Shown: positions 10,518 through 18,750 of the stretch, piece by piece
Layout: each line of letters begins with the position of its first letter
How positions within the stretch are numbered: the first letter of the stretch is position 1
Origin: Pseudomonas sp. B28(2017)
GTDB lineage: Bacteria; Pseudomonadota; Gammaproteobacteria; Pseudomonadales; Pseudomonadaceae
Reading direction: 5' to 3'
Length of the DNA stretch: 64,000 nt
Assembly (NCBI RefSeq): GCF_002113025.1
Contig: NZ_NEJH01000011.1
Location: forward strand, 102,986-166,985
Made by a program: the position numbers and the translations under genes
The notes under the pieces: generated by a model
Databases searched by the model: none
What the model was told of the DNA's origin: nothing
Seen by the model: the letters and a program-made list of their open reading frames with translations, nothing else

Positions 10518-10519
10518 AT
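10352..10519 (-). CDS. possible small protein antisense to the icd start (doubtful)
   Basis: A 55-codon frame runs MLNSIDWIEHLAWFERNPVE, then SARKPYVPFNCRKALQLARY, then a Lys-rich tail ending KLKHDE. The residue mix and basic tail look protein-like and codon choice is moderately GC-biased (about 60 percent GC at third positions). Its ATG overlaps the icd ATG on the opposite strand in CATG. No ribosome site precedes it and any promoter would lie inside icd, so it may be chance or an old remnant. Confidence 0.28.
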   Translation of the reverse strand: MLNSIDWIEHLAWFERNPVESARKPYVPFNCRKALQLARYKPESKGKSAKLKHDE

Positions 10520-11774
10520 GGGTTACAAGAAGATTCAGGTTCCAGCCGTCGGCGACAAAATCACCGTCAATGCAGACCATTCTCTCAATGTTCCTAATAA
10601 CCCGATCATCCCCTTCATCGAAGGCGACGGCATTGGTGTCGACATCAGCCCGGTCATGATCAAGGTTGTCGATGCTGCTGTTAAGAAGGCTTATGGTGGC
10701 GAGCGCAAGATTTCCTGGATGGAAGTGTACGCCGGGGAGAAAGCGACTCAGGTTTACGATCAGGACACCTGGCTGCCTCAGGAAACCCTGGACGCGGTCA
10801 AGGATTACGTGGTTTCCATCAAAGGCCCGCTGACCACCCCCGTCGGTGGCGGCATCCGCTCCCTGAACGTGGCCCTGCGTCAGCAACTCGACCTGTACGT
10901 CTGCCTGCGCCCGGTGCGCTGGTTCGAAGGCGTGCCCAGCCCGGTCAAGAAGCCGGGCGATGTCGACATGACCATCTTCCGCGAGAACTCCGAAGACATC
11001 TACGCCGGCATCGAGTGGAAGGCCGGTACGCCGGAAGCCACCAAGGTCATCAAGTTCCTCAAGGAAGAAATGGGCGTTACCAAGATCCGTTTCGACGAGA
11101 ACTGCGGTATCGGCGTCAAGCCGGTGTCCCTGCAAGGCACCAAGCGTCTGGCGCGCAAGGCCCTGCAATATGTGGTCGACAACGATCGCGATTCGCTGAC
11201 CATCGTGCACAAAGGCAACATCATGAAGTTCACCGAAGGTGCCTTCAAGGAATGGGCCTACGAAGTGGCGGCTGAAGAGTTCGGCGCGACCCTGCTCGAC
11301 GGTGGTCCGTGGATGCAGTTCAAGAACCCGAAAACCGGCAAGAACGTTGTCGTCAAGGATGCCATCGCCGACGCCATGCTCCAGCAGATCCTGCTGCGCC
11401 CGGCCGAGTACGATGTGATCGCAACCCTGAACCTGAATGGCGACTATCTCTCCGACGCCCTGGCGGCGGAAGTGGGCGGTATCGGTATCGCACCGGGCGC
11501 CAACCTGTCCGACACCGTGGCCATGTTCGAAGCCACCCACGGTACGGCGCCGAAGTACGCAGGCAAGGACCAGGTCAACCCGGGTTCGCTGATCCTGTCC
11601 GCTGAAATGATGCTGCGCCACATGGGCTGGACCGAAGCGGCCGACCTGATCATCAAGGGCACCAATGGCGCGATTTCCGCCAAGACCGTGACCTATGACT
11701 TCGAGCGTCTGATGGAGGGCGCGAAACTGGTGTCGTCTTCCGGTTTCGGTGACGCGCTGATCTCGCATATGTAA
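10518..11774 (+). CDS. icd: NADP-dependent isocitrate dehydrogenase, dimeric type
   Basis: This is the 418-residue homodimeric isocitrate dehydrogenase of the TCA cycle. The start MGYKKIQVPAVGDKITVNAD was chosen with GGAG 6 bases before it. The substrate loop GGGIRSLNVALRQ contains S115, matching the Ser that AceK phosphorylates in E. coli to switch carbon into the glyoxylate shunt. NENSEDIYAGIEW-type and NLNGDYLSD..GGIGIAPGAN motifs are present. It is divergent from idh and ends at its own terminator. Confidence 0.97.
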   Translation: MGYKKIQVPAVGDKITVNADHSLNVPNNPIIPFIEGDGIGVDISPVMIKVVDAAVKKAYGGERKISWMEVYAGEKATQVYDQDTWLPQETLDAVKDYVVSIKGPLTTPVGGGIRSLNVALRQQLDLYVCLRPVRWFEGVPSPVKKPGDVDMTIFRENSEDIYAGIEWKAGTPEATKVIKFLKEEMGVTKIRFDENCGIGVKPVSLQGTKRLARKALQYVVDNDRDSLTIVHKGNIMKFTEGAFKEWAYEVAAEEFGATLLDGGPWMQFKNPKTGKNVVVKDAIADAMLQQILLRPAEYDVIATLNLNGDYLSDALAAEVGGIGIAPGANLSDTVAMFEATHGTAPKYAGKDQVNPGSLILSAEMMLRHMGWTEAADLIIKGTNGAISAKTVTYDFERLMEGAKLVSSSGFGDALISHM

Positions 11775-11791
11775 GAAAACGCAGGCATATG

Positions 11792-11832
11792 AAAACCGCC
11801 TGATTCAAGCATTTGAGTCAGGCGGTTTTTTT
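11792..11832 (+). terminator. Rho-independent terminator of icd
   Basis: AAAACCGCCTGA and TCAGGCGGTTTT form a 12-bp stem around a 14-base loop, followed by TTT. It may also serve the convergent cspD. Confidence 0.9.
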
Positions 11833-11854
11833 ATGGCGGGATGGTGGTGTGGAC

Positions 11855-12121
11855 TTACACCGTAACGGTCTGTTGCACGGGGGTGGATGTCGCTTTCGAA
11901 GTGTCCACCGGGTTGCCGATGTTGATTGCGTGCAGACCTTTGGGGCCCTGGATGATGTCGAATACGACAGCTTGCCCGGCTTTCAGGGTTTTATAACCTT
12001 CCATCTGGATGGCGGAGTAGTGGGCAAACAGGTCTTCTGTCTTGCCGTCCTCAACGATGAAACCGTAACCCTTGGCATTGTTGAACCATTTGACCTTGCC
12101 ACTGATCTTGCCGCCTGACAT
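11855..12121 (-). CDS. cspD: cold-shock-domain protein CspD
   Basis: This 88-residue single-stranded nucleic-acid-binding protein has both RNP motifs of the cold-shock domain: KWFNNAKGYGFI (RNP1) and DLFAHYSAI (RNP2). The KGYGFI variant and the place next to clpS fit CspD, which in E. coli inhibits replication in stationary phase. The start MSGGKISGKVKW was chosen because AGAGGG lies 8 bases ahead; an ATG two codons upstream is too close to it. It is divergent from clpS, as in other Pseudomonas. Confidence 0.9.
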   Translation of the reverse strand: MSGGKISGKVKWFNNAKGYGFIVEDGKTEDLFAHYSAIQMEGYKTLKAGQAVVFDIIQGPKGLHAINIGNPVDTSKATSTPVQQTVTV

Positions 12122-12344
12122 ACCCATATCCCTCTGCAACAGACTCCATCACTGGAGTATCATCCAGTACATCCGCAGTCGAATCTGTAAATAAGATTGA
12201 CTCCGCGGACCTTTTTTACCCACTGTGGGCTCTATTGGTTGTAACACCGTTTTGCCGATAGTCAAGCTGACCGGCAGTCGGAGTTGAAAACGCTGATAGC
12301 CGCCCCCACCACTGTATTTGAACCACTGACGAACCTTTCTTTCC

Positions 12345-12707
12345 ATGCATGCAATCAGCCAGATTCGACTAACATTCAATCAGGATCACCCTGATTTACA
12401 CGACGACGATTCCACAGGCATTGCTGTTCAGGAGGCAAAGCCTGCACTACAGGCGCCGCCGATGTACAAGGTGGTTTTGTTCAACGATGACTACACACCG
12501 ATGGATTTCGTCGTCGAAGTGCTCGAGGTGTTTTTTAACCTGAATCGCGAGCTGGCGACCAAGGTCATGCTGGCCGTCCATACGGAAGGACGGGCAGTAT
12601 GTGGAGTGTTTACCCGCGACATCGCCGAGACCAAGGCCATGCAGGTCAACCAGTACGCCAGGGAAAGCCAGCATCCGCTACTCTGTGAAATCGAGAAGGA
12701 CGGTTAA
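12345..12707 (+). CDS. clpS: ClpA adaptor protein ClpS
   Basis: ClpS (120 residues) binds N-degrons (N-terminal Leu, Phe, Tyr, Trp) and hands the proteins to ClpAP. Conserved stretches are PPMYKVVLFNDDYTPMDFVV, the pocket region LAVHTEGRAVCGVFTRDIAE, and the C-terminal HPLLCEIEKDG. The long flexible N-terminus is normal. clpA follows after 30 bases on the same strand, so they form an operon. The N-degron-making transferases bpt and aat lie 3-5 kb downstream. Confidence 0.97.
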   Translation: MHAISQIRLTFNQDHPDLHDDDSTGIAVQEAKPALQAPPMYKVVLFNDDYTPMDFVVEVLEVFFNLNRELATKVMLAVHTEGRAVCGVFTRDIAETKAMQVNQYARESQHPLLCEIEKDG

Positions 12708-12737
12708 TCGCCGGACACTTGGGTATGAGGTGAAGCT

Positions 12738-15008
12738 ATGTTAAACCGCGAGCTCGAAGTCACCCTCAATCTTGCCTTCAAGGAGGCCCGTTCGAAGCGT
12801 CATGAATTCATGACCGTCGAGCATCTCCTGCTGGCCCTATTGGACAATGAGGCTGCCGCCACCGTTTTGCGTGCCTGCGGCGCAAACCTCGACAAACTGA
12901 AGCATGACCTGCAGGAGTTCATCGACTCCACCACGCCATTGATCCCGGTTCATGACGAGGATCGCGAAACCCAGCCAACCCTGGGCTTCCAGCGTGTACT
13001 GCAGCGTGCTGTGTTTCACGTACAGAGCTCGGGCAAACGCGAAGTGACTGGTGCCAACGTGCTGGTCGCGATCTTCAGTGAGCAAGAGAGTCAGGCAGTG
13101 TTCCTGCTGAAACAGCAGAGCGTTGCCCGTATAGATGTCGTCAACTACATCGCCCATGGTATTTCCAAGGTGCCGGGGCATGGCGATCATTCTGAAGGTG
13201 AGCAAGATATGCAGGACGACGAGGGTGGTGAGTCTTCTTCCTCGGGCAACCCCCTGGATGCTTATGCCAGCAACCTCAACGAGCTGGCGCGCCAGGGGCG
13301 TATCGATCCGTTGGTGGGTCGTGAGCTGGAAGTCGAGCGTGTCGCGCAGATCCTGGCGCGTCGTCGTAAAAACAATCCGCTGCTGGTGGGCGAGGCGGGC
13401 GTGGGTAAAACCGCGATTGCCGAAGGCCTGGCCAAGCGCATTGTCGATAACCAGGTGCCGGATCTGCTGGCAAACAGCGTTGTTTATTCCCTCGATCTTG
13501 GTGCTCTGCTCGCGGGCACCAAGTATCGTGGTGATTTCGAGAAGCGCTTCAAAGCGTTGCTCAATGAACTGAAAAAACGTCCGCAGGCGATCCTGTTCAT
13601 CGACGAGATCCACACCATCATCGGGGCGGGTGCCGCGTCCGGTGGTGTCATGGATGCCTCGAACCTGCTCAAGCCGCTGTTGTCCTCGGGTGATATCCGT
13701 TGCATCGGTTCGACCACCTTCCAGGAATTCCGCGGCATTTTCGAGAAGGACCGTGCTTTGGCCCGGCGCTTCCAGAAGGTCGATGTATCGGAGCCTTCGG
13801 TGGAAGACACCATTGGCATCCTGCGCGGCCTGAAAGGGCGTTTCGAAAGTCATCACAATATCGAATACAGCGATGAAGCCCTGCGCGCCGCCGCCGAACT
13901 GGCCTCGCGCTATATCAATGACCGGCACATGCCGGACAAGGCGATCGATGTGATCGACGAGGCGGGTGCCTATCAGCGCCTGCAACCGGTCGAGGTGCGC
14001 GTCAAGCGTATCGAAGTGCCTCAGGTCGAGGACATCGTTGCGAAAATCGCGCGGATTCCGCCCAAGCACGTCACCAGTTCCGACAAGGAGCTGTTGCGTA
14101 ACCTCGAGCGCGACCTGAAGTTGACCGTGTTCGGTCAGGATGCCGCGATCGACTCGCTGGCAACCGCGATCAAGCTGTCCCGTGCCGGCCTCAAGTCCCC
14201 TGACAAGCCTGTCGGTTCGTTCCTGTTCGCAGGGCCTACCGGCGTCGGTAAAACCGAAGCGGCGCGTCAGTTGGCCAAGGCGCTGGGTGTCGAGTTGATT
14301 CGTTTCGACATGTCCGAGTACATGGAGCGCCACACCGTATCGCGCCTGATCGGTGCGCCTCCGGGTTATGTTGGGTTCGATCAGGGCGGTCTGCTCACCG
14401 AAGCCATCACCAAGCAGCCACACTGCGTGCTGTTGCTCGATGAGATCGAGAAGGCGCATCCGGAAGTCTTCAACCTGCTGTTGCAGGTCATGGATCACGG
14501 TACGTTGACCGATAACAACGGGCGCAAGGCGGATTTCCGTAACGTTATCGTCATCATGACGACCAACGCCGGTGCCGAGACTGCAGCTCGCGCTTCGATC
14601 GGTTTCACCTATCAGGATCACTCCTCCGATGCGATGGAAGTGATCAAGAAGAGCTTCACGCCGGAATTCCGCAACCGTCTGGACACCATCATCCAGTTTG
14701 GTCGCCTCAGCCATGAGGTCATCAAGAGCGTGGTGGACAAGTTCCTTACCGAGCTTCAGGCGCAGCTGGAAGACAAACGAGTGTTGCTGGAAGTCACCGA
14801 TGCGGCCCGCAGCTGGCTCGCCGAAGGTGGCTACGACGCGGCAATGGGGGCTCGCCCAATGGCGCGCCTGATCCAGGACAAGATCAAGCGTCCGCTGGCG
14901 GAGGAGATTCTCTTTGGCGAACTGGCCGAACATGGCGGTGTGGTGCACATCGACATCAAGGACGGCGAACTGACCTTCGAGTTTGAGACCACGGCCGAGA
15001 TGGCCTGA
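12738..15008 (+). CDS. clpA: ATP-dependent Clp protease ATP-binding subunit ClpA
   Basis: ClpA (756 residues) is the AAA+ unfoldase that feeds ClpP. It has the N-terminal double Clp repeat (about 1-140), a first AAA domain with Walker A GEAGVGKTA near residue 217, and a second with GPTGVGKTE near 498. An LLDEIEKAHP Walker B and a C-terminal D2 small domain follow. It is co-transcribed with the adaptor clpS and ends at a strong terminator 19 bases after the stop. Confidence 0.98.
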   Translation: MLNRELEVTLNLAFKEARSKRHEFMTVEHLLLALLDNEAAATVLRACGANLDKLKHDLQEFIDSTTPLIPVHDEDRETQPTLGFQRVLQRAVFHVQSSGKREVTGANVLVAIFSEQESQAVFLLKQQSVARIDVVNYIAHGISKVPGHGDHSEGEQDMQDDEGGESSSSGNPLDAYASNLNELARQGRIDPLVGRELEVERVAQILARRRKNNPLLVGEAGVGKTAIAEGLAKRIVDNQVPDLLANSVVYSLDLGALLAGTKYRGDFEKRFKALLNELKKRPQAILFIDEIHTIIGAGAASGGVMDASNLLKPLLSSGDIRCIGSTTFQEFRGIFEKDRALARRFQKVDVSEPSVEDTIGILRGLKGRFESHHNIEYSDEALRAAAELASRYINDRHMPDKAIDVIDEAGAYQRLQPVEVRVKRIEVPQVEDIVAKIARIPPKHVTSSDKELLRNLERDLKLTVFGQDAAIDSLATAIKLSRAGLKSPDKPVGSFLFAGPTGVGKTEAARQLAKALGVELIRFDMSEYMERHTVSRLIGAPPGYVGFDQGGLLTEAITKQPHCVLLLDEIEKAHPEVFNLLLQVMDHGTLTDNNGRKADFRNVIVIMTTNAGAETAARASIGFTYQDHSSDAMEVIKKSFTPEFRNRLDTIIQFGRLSHEVIKSVVDKFLTELQAQLEDKRVLLEVTDAARSWLAEGGYDAAMGARPMARLIQDKIKRPLAEEILFGELAEHGGVVHIDIKDGELTFEFETTAEMA

Positions 15009-15026
15009 CGTTAAAAAGCAAAACAG

Positions 15027-15050
15027 AAAGGCGCCGAGAGGCGCCTTTTT
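15027..15050 (+). terminator. Rho-independent terminator of clpSA
   Basis: AAAGGCGCC/GGCGCCTTT with a GAGA loop, followed by TT. Confidence 0.85.
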
Positions 15051-15078
15051 GCTGTCTGTTGATCGGCATATCCGCTGT

Positions 15079-15194
15079 CTGTAGGGGCAACCGGTCGACG
15101 CTCGACTGCTCGCGATGGTCGTCAACGATGATGCGGGAAGTTTGACTTGATCCGGTGTCCTCGGGTTTTTCGCGAGCAGGCTCGCTCCTGCAGG
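15079..15194. repeat. REPIN copy A, diverged left arm
   Basis: The right arm is a normal inverted REP (TTTTCGCGAGCAGGCTCGCT). The left arm is broken by about 15 extra bases (CAACCGGTCGACGCTCGACT). The middle, from CGCGATGGTCGTCAACGATG onward, is almost identical to copy B at 15279-15376. Confidence 0.7.
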
Positions 15195-15217
15195 GGGGGG
15201 GCAAATCGCAGGCAAAC

Positions 15218-15243
15218 AAAAACGCCCGGCATAAGCCGGGCGT
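15218..15243 (-). terminator. Rho-independent terminator, probably of infA
   Basis: ACGCCCGGC/GCCGGGCGT with an ATAA loop is followed on the minus strand by TTTTT. It sits between the two REPIN copies, about 140 bases after the infA stop. Confidence 0.75.
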
Positions 15244-15278
15244 CTTGTATTGACTTGCTTCGTGAGCGGGCTCTATCT

Positions 15279-15376
15279 CTGTAGGAGCGAGCTTGCTCGC
15301 GATGGTCGTCAACGATGATGCGGGGAGTCTGACTTGACGCGCTGCCCTCAGGTTTTTCGCGAGCAGGCTCGCTCCA
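15279..15376. repeat. REPIN copy B abutting infA stop
   Basis: Two inverted REP arms (TGTAGGAGCGAGCTTGCTCG and TCGCGAGCAGGCTCGCTCC) flank a spacer nearly identical to that of copy A. It ends 4 bases before the infA stop codon. Confidence 0.8.
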
Positions 15377-15379
15377 ACC

Positions 15380-15598
15380 TTAGCGTGCGCGGTAGGTGAT
15401 GCGCCCTTTGCTCAAGTCATAGGGAGTCAGCTCGACGCGCACTTTGTCGCCGGTAAGAATACGGATGTAGTTCTTGCGCATCTTGCCGGAGATATGCGCG
15501 GTTACGACGTGCCCATTTTCCAACTCCACACGAAACATGGTGTTGGGCAGGGTGTCGACGACAGTGCCTTCCATTTCGAAGCTGTCTTCTTTCGACAT
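15380..15598 (-). CDS. infA: translation initiation factor IF-1
   Basis: IF-1 (72 residues) is an S1/OB-fold protein that binds the ribosomal A site during initiation. [40 protein letters not shown] and [10 protein letters not shown] are all present. It lies between clpA and bpt, as in many gammaproteobacteria. The start MSKED was chosen from family agreement. Confidence 0.97.
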
Positions 15599-15709
15599 GC
15601 AGTAAAGCCCTCGGTGTCCAATGAATGGCCCGGTGCAACTGCGCCAGGCAAAAGCGGCGTGCATTGTGCCCGAAAAGTGGGGTTTAAGCCAAGGGGTTTA
15701 GGGCTGGCT

Positions 15710-16417
15710 CTAGTTTAGAACCACCCAGCGCTGATTAATCAGCAACTCAATGGGGCGATATTGAGTCTTGTAGTTCATTTTTTTGCAGTTTTTGATCCAG
15801 TAGCCGAGGTAGACCGCTTCCAGCCCAAGCCGGCTGGCCTCGGCGATTTGCCAGAGGATTGCGTAGCGCCCAAGGCTGCGACGCTCTTCGGCAGGCTCGT
15901 AGAAGGTGTAGACCGCCGAAAGACCGTTCGGCAGCAAATCGGTGACGGCGACGGCCAGCAGCCGGCCGTTAAGGCGGAACTCATAAAAACGTGAAAACGG
16001 CAGGTCCCGCACCAGGAATGTCGAAAACTGGTCGCGACTTGGCGGGTACATATCGCCATCCGCGTGACGCTGTTCGATATAGCGCTGGTAAAGGTCGAAG
16101 TACTCTTCGTTGAAGCCGGGCTTGGCCGGGCGCACCTGCAGGTCCGTATTGCGCTTGAATATGCGTTTCTGTTGCCGATTGGGCGTGAACTGCCCCACGG
16201 GAATGCGCGCCGGAACGCACGCATTGCAGTTCTGGCAATGCGGCCGGTAGAGATGATCGCCGCTGCGACGAAACCCCATCTCTGACAGGTCTGCATAGAC
16301 ATGCACATCCATGGGCTGGCTAGGGTCGAGGAACAGGGTCGTAGCCTGCTCGTCGGGCAGATAACTGCAAGAGTGCGGCTGAGTGGCATAGAACTTCAAG
16401 CGCGCCAACTCGGTCAT
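15710..16417 (-). CDS. bpt: aspartate/glutamate leucyltransferase Bpt
   Basis: This 235-residue protein belongs to the bacterial arginyltransferase-like (ATE/Bpt) family. It adds Leu from Leu-tRNA to proteins starting with Asp or Glu and so makes ClpS-readable N-degrons. The cysteine cluster HCQNCNACVPARIPV sits near residues 60-75. The GNAT-like C-terminal part has DGDMYPPSRDQFSTFLV and GYWIKNCKKMNYKTQYRPIE. The true ATG (MTELARLKFYATQPHSC) lies two codons after a TTG in frame. It is often annotated as ate. Confidence 0.95.
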   Translation of the reverse strand: MTELARLKFYATQPHSCSYLPDEQATTLFLDPSQPMDVHVYADLSEMGFRRSGDHLYRPHCQNCNACVPARIPVGQFTPNRQQKRIFKRNTDLQVRPAKPGFNEEYFDLYQRYIEQRHADGDMYPPSRDQFSTFLVRDLPFSRFYEFRLNGRLLAVAVTDLLPNGLSAVYTFYEPAEERRSLGRYAILWQIAEASRLGLEAVYLGYWIKNCKKMNYKTQYRPIELLINQRWVVLN

Positions 16418-16444
16418 GATCAACCCTCGGGATAATGCTTTTGA

Positions 16445-16716
16445 TTAGGGGGCGTTCTCAGTTAATTTCACCGTCGCGTTGTCGCCTTAAAGCGAGCCAT
16501 GCAAGGCGCAGGCCGCTGGGAATGGTTGTTCCCTTCCCAAGGTCTGCAACGCGGCCTGGCTCGCTTTAAGGCACAACCCGAAGGGCCGGGCCTGCTGTTG
16601 TGCAGGGCTGCGTTACTCGAAGCTTGTTTGGAATGACCAAACCACGCTTCTCGTGCCTTGCCCTGCACAACAGCAGACCCGGCGCGGCGGTGAAATTAAC
16701 TGAGAACGCCCCCTAA
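16445..16716. mobile_element. MITE-like element with 29-bp perfect terminal inverted repeats
   Basis: A 272-bp non-coding element fills most of the 325-bp bpt-aat gap. Bases 16445-16473 (TTAGGGGGCGTTCTCAGTTA..) are exactly inverted at 16688-16716. Two nested inverted pairs lie inside: GCCTTAAAGCGAGCC at 16484-16498 with 16558-16572, and CTGCTGTTGTGCAGGGC at 16592-16608 with 16660-16676. A further imperfect stem surrounds 16617-16652. The whole element can therefore fold into one closed stem with two hairpin arms. There is no coding capacity, and no clear target duplication beyond TTA/TAA at the tips. The most likely reading is a non-autonomous transposon derivative. Confidence 0.75.
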
Positions 16717-16742
16717 GTGTAAGCCACGTGCGCAAAAGACGC

Positions 16743-17423
16743 TCAGCAAACCCAGGTGGCAGTGTTGGGCTGGTCCAGATACCTGGCCAGATAGCCGGCA
16801 AACTCGTGGCGGGGTATCGCCCGGGCTCCGAGGCTGTGCAGGTGATCGGTGGGCATCTGGCAATCGATCAGTACAAACCCCGAGTCTTTCAGATGTCGAA
16901 CCAGTGTGGCAAAGCCGAATTTCGAGGCGTTGTCGACGCGGCTGAACATGGACTCGCCGAAAAACAACCGGCCCATTGCCAGGCCGTACAACCCGCCGAC
17001 CAGTTCGTCCCCGTCCCACACTTCCACCGAGTGCGCGTGACCACGCCTGTGCAGTTCGATGTAGGCATCTTGCATCGCCTCGGTGATCCAGGTGCCGTCG
17101 GCATAATCCCGGGGGGCCGCACAGGCGCGGATGACGGCGGCAAAATCCGCGTCGAAGGTCACTTGATAGCGTTGCTGGCGCAGCAGTTTGTTCAGGCTGC
17201 GCGAGACGTGCAGTTCGTCGGGAAACAAAACCGTGCGCGGGTCCGGGGACCACCAGAGGATCGGCTGACCTTCGGAGAACCATGGGAAGCAGCCGTGGCG
17301 ATAGGCCGAGACCAGCCGATCGGCGGACAGATCACCGCCGGCAGCCAGGAGTCCGTTGGGGTCGCGCATGGCCTTTTCCAGCGGTGGGAAATGCAAGGTA
17401 TTGCGTTGTAACCAAGTCAGCAT
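16743..17423 (-). CDS. aat: leucyl/phenylalanyl-tRNA-protein transferase
   Basis: Aat (226 residues) adds Leu or Phe from aminoacyl-tRNA to proteins with N-terminal Lys or Arg, creating N-degrons for ClpS-ClpAP. Family motifs are PNGLLAAGGDLS, YRHGCFPWFSEGQPILWWSPDPR, GTWITEAMQDAY and GESMFSR..ASKFGF. The start MLTWLQRNTLHFPPLEKAMR matches the family. A longer in-frame N-terminus would run into the end of trxB and was rejected. Confidence 0.96.
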   Translation of the reverse strand: MLTWLQRNTLHFPPLEKAMRDPNGLLAAGGDLSADRLVSAYRHGCFPWFSEGQPILWWSPDPRTVLFPDELHVSRSLNKLLRQQRYQVTFDADFAAVIRACAAPRDYADGTWITEAMQDAYIELHRRGHAHSVEVWDGDELVGGLYGLAMGRLFFGESMFSRVDNASKFGFATLVRHLKDSGFVLIDCQMPTDHLHSLGARAIPRHEFAGYLARYLDQPNTATWVC

Positions 17424-17485
17424 GGCATCCGGGCTTGCAGAAGGGGAGGGCAGTGGTGGGTGTTGGCTCGCTATAAAGTTTGCCT

Positions 17486-18445
17486 TCAAACGGCAGGAAT
17501 GTCGTCGAGGTATTTTTCAGCGTCCAGCGCCGCCATGCAACCGGCCCCGGCAGACGTAACGGCCTGGCGATAAACGTGGTCGGCCACGTCGCCGGCGGCA
17601 AACACGCCTGCTATCGCCGTAGCGGTGGCATCGCCTTCGCTGCCACCCTTGACCAACAGATACCCGTTGCGCATTTCCAGTTGTCCCGTAAACAGGTCGG
17701 TGTTGGGCTTGTGACCGATGGCGATAAACACCCCGGCCAGCGGCAGTTCCCTGGTTTCGCCGGTGTGGCTGTCCCGCAGGCGGGCGCCGGTCACGCCACT
17801 GGCATCACCAAGCACTTCGTCCAGATTCTGGTTCCAGTGCAGGCGGATATTGCCATTGGCAGCCTTTTCGAAGAGTTTGTCCTGGAGGATTTTCTCCGAG
17901 CGAAGTTTGTCGCGCCTATGGATCAGGTGCACTTCCTTGGCGATGTTCGACAGGTACAACGCTTCTTCGACCGCCGTGTTGCCACCACCGACTACCGCAA
18001 CCACCTGATTGCGATAGAAGAATCCATCACAGGTCGCGCACGCCGAAACCCCTTTGCCGGCAAAAGTTTCTTCCGACGGCAGGCCCAGATATTGCGCAGA
18101 AGCGCCGGTGGCAATGATCAGCGCGTCGCAGGTGTAAGTTCCGCCATCGCCGATCAGTTCGAACGGCCGTTGTTGCAACTTGGCAGTATGGATGTGGTCG
18201 TAAACGATCTCGGTGGCAAAGCGTTCGGCGTGTTTTTGCATGCGGTCCATCAGGACCGGCCCGGTCAGGCCTTCGACGTCACCTGGCCAGTTATCGACTT
18301 CGACGGTGGTGGTGAGCTGGCCACCTGCCTGTATGCCGGTGATGACAACGGGCTTGAGGTTGGCGCGAGCGGCATAAACGGCTGCGCTGTAACCGGCAGG
18401 GCCGGAGCCCAGGATAATCAGGCGGGAATGCTTCGCTTCGCTCAT
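17486..18445 (-). CDS. trxB: thioredoxin reductase
   Basis: TrxB (319 residues) is the FAD/NADPH flavoprotein that keeps thioredoxin reduced in the cytoplasm. It has the FAD motif GSGPAGYSAA (13-22), redox-active C136 and C139 in SACATCDGFF, the NADPH motif GGGNTAVEEALYL, and GVFAAGDVAD near the C-terminus. Length and arrangement are those of the low-molecular-weight type. It is divergent from ftsK, with aat downstream. Confidence 0.97.
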   Translation of the reverse strand: MSEAKHSRLIILGSGPAGYSAAVYAARANLKPVVITGIQAGGQLTTTVEVDNWPGDVEGLTGPVLMDRMQKHAERFATEIVYDHIHTAKLQQRPFELIGDGGTYTCDALIIATGASAQYLGLPSEETFAGKGVSACATCDGFFYRNQVVAVVGGGNTAVEEALYLSNIAKEVHLIHRRDKLRSEKILQDKLFEKAANGNIRLHWNQNLDEVLGDASGVTGARLRDSHTGETRELPLAGVFIAIGHKPNTDLFTGQLEMRNGYLLVKGGSEGDATATAIAGVFAAGDVADHVYRQAVTSAGAGCMAALDAEKYLDDIPAV

Positions 18446-18750
18446 AAAAACACCTCATAAGCCTTTGTCACAAAAGAGAATGCATGCTCAAATTGAACAG
18501 CATGTCATGTGCTGTTGACTATGCTACACCCAAGGGTCTCAAGCATGGCGTCGTGCGTACAAACCCGTACAATGTCGTGCGTGCTACATATATTCAGTGC
18601 GCGCTGTATTTATAAATGCCGGGGCGCAGTGTTAAAAGTAGTCCCGGTTACGCGTGTTAACTTTTTTACCTGCCTGGATTGGGCAGTTTTTGTCAGTTTT
18701 TATAGACATTCACCAGATGGACGCGCCCATGGCGCAGGAAAAGAAGCGTT
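18446..18750. other. trxB-ftsK divergent intergenic region
   Basis: This 305-bp AT-richer stretch must carry both promoters. A direct repeat GTCGTGCGT occurs at 18550-18558 and 18574-18582, with GTAC-containing sequence between the copies; this may be an operator. A possible -10-like TATAAAT lies near 18612. No LexA-like CTGT-N8-ACAG box was found. Confidence 0.5.

Noticed and set aside
12837..15215. 792-codon minus-strand frame opposite clpA
   Set aside because: Shadow frame caused by GC bias; clpA on the plus strand is certain.
18446..18750. LexA box in front of ftsK
   Set aside because: No CTGT-N8-ACAG pattern was found, although ftsK is SOS-linked in E. coli.
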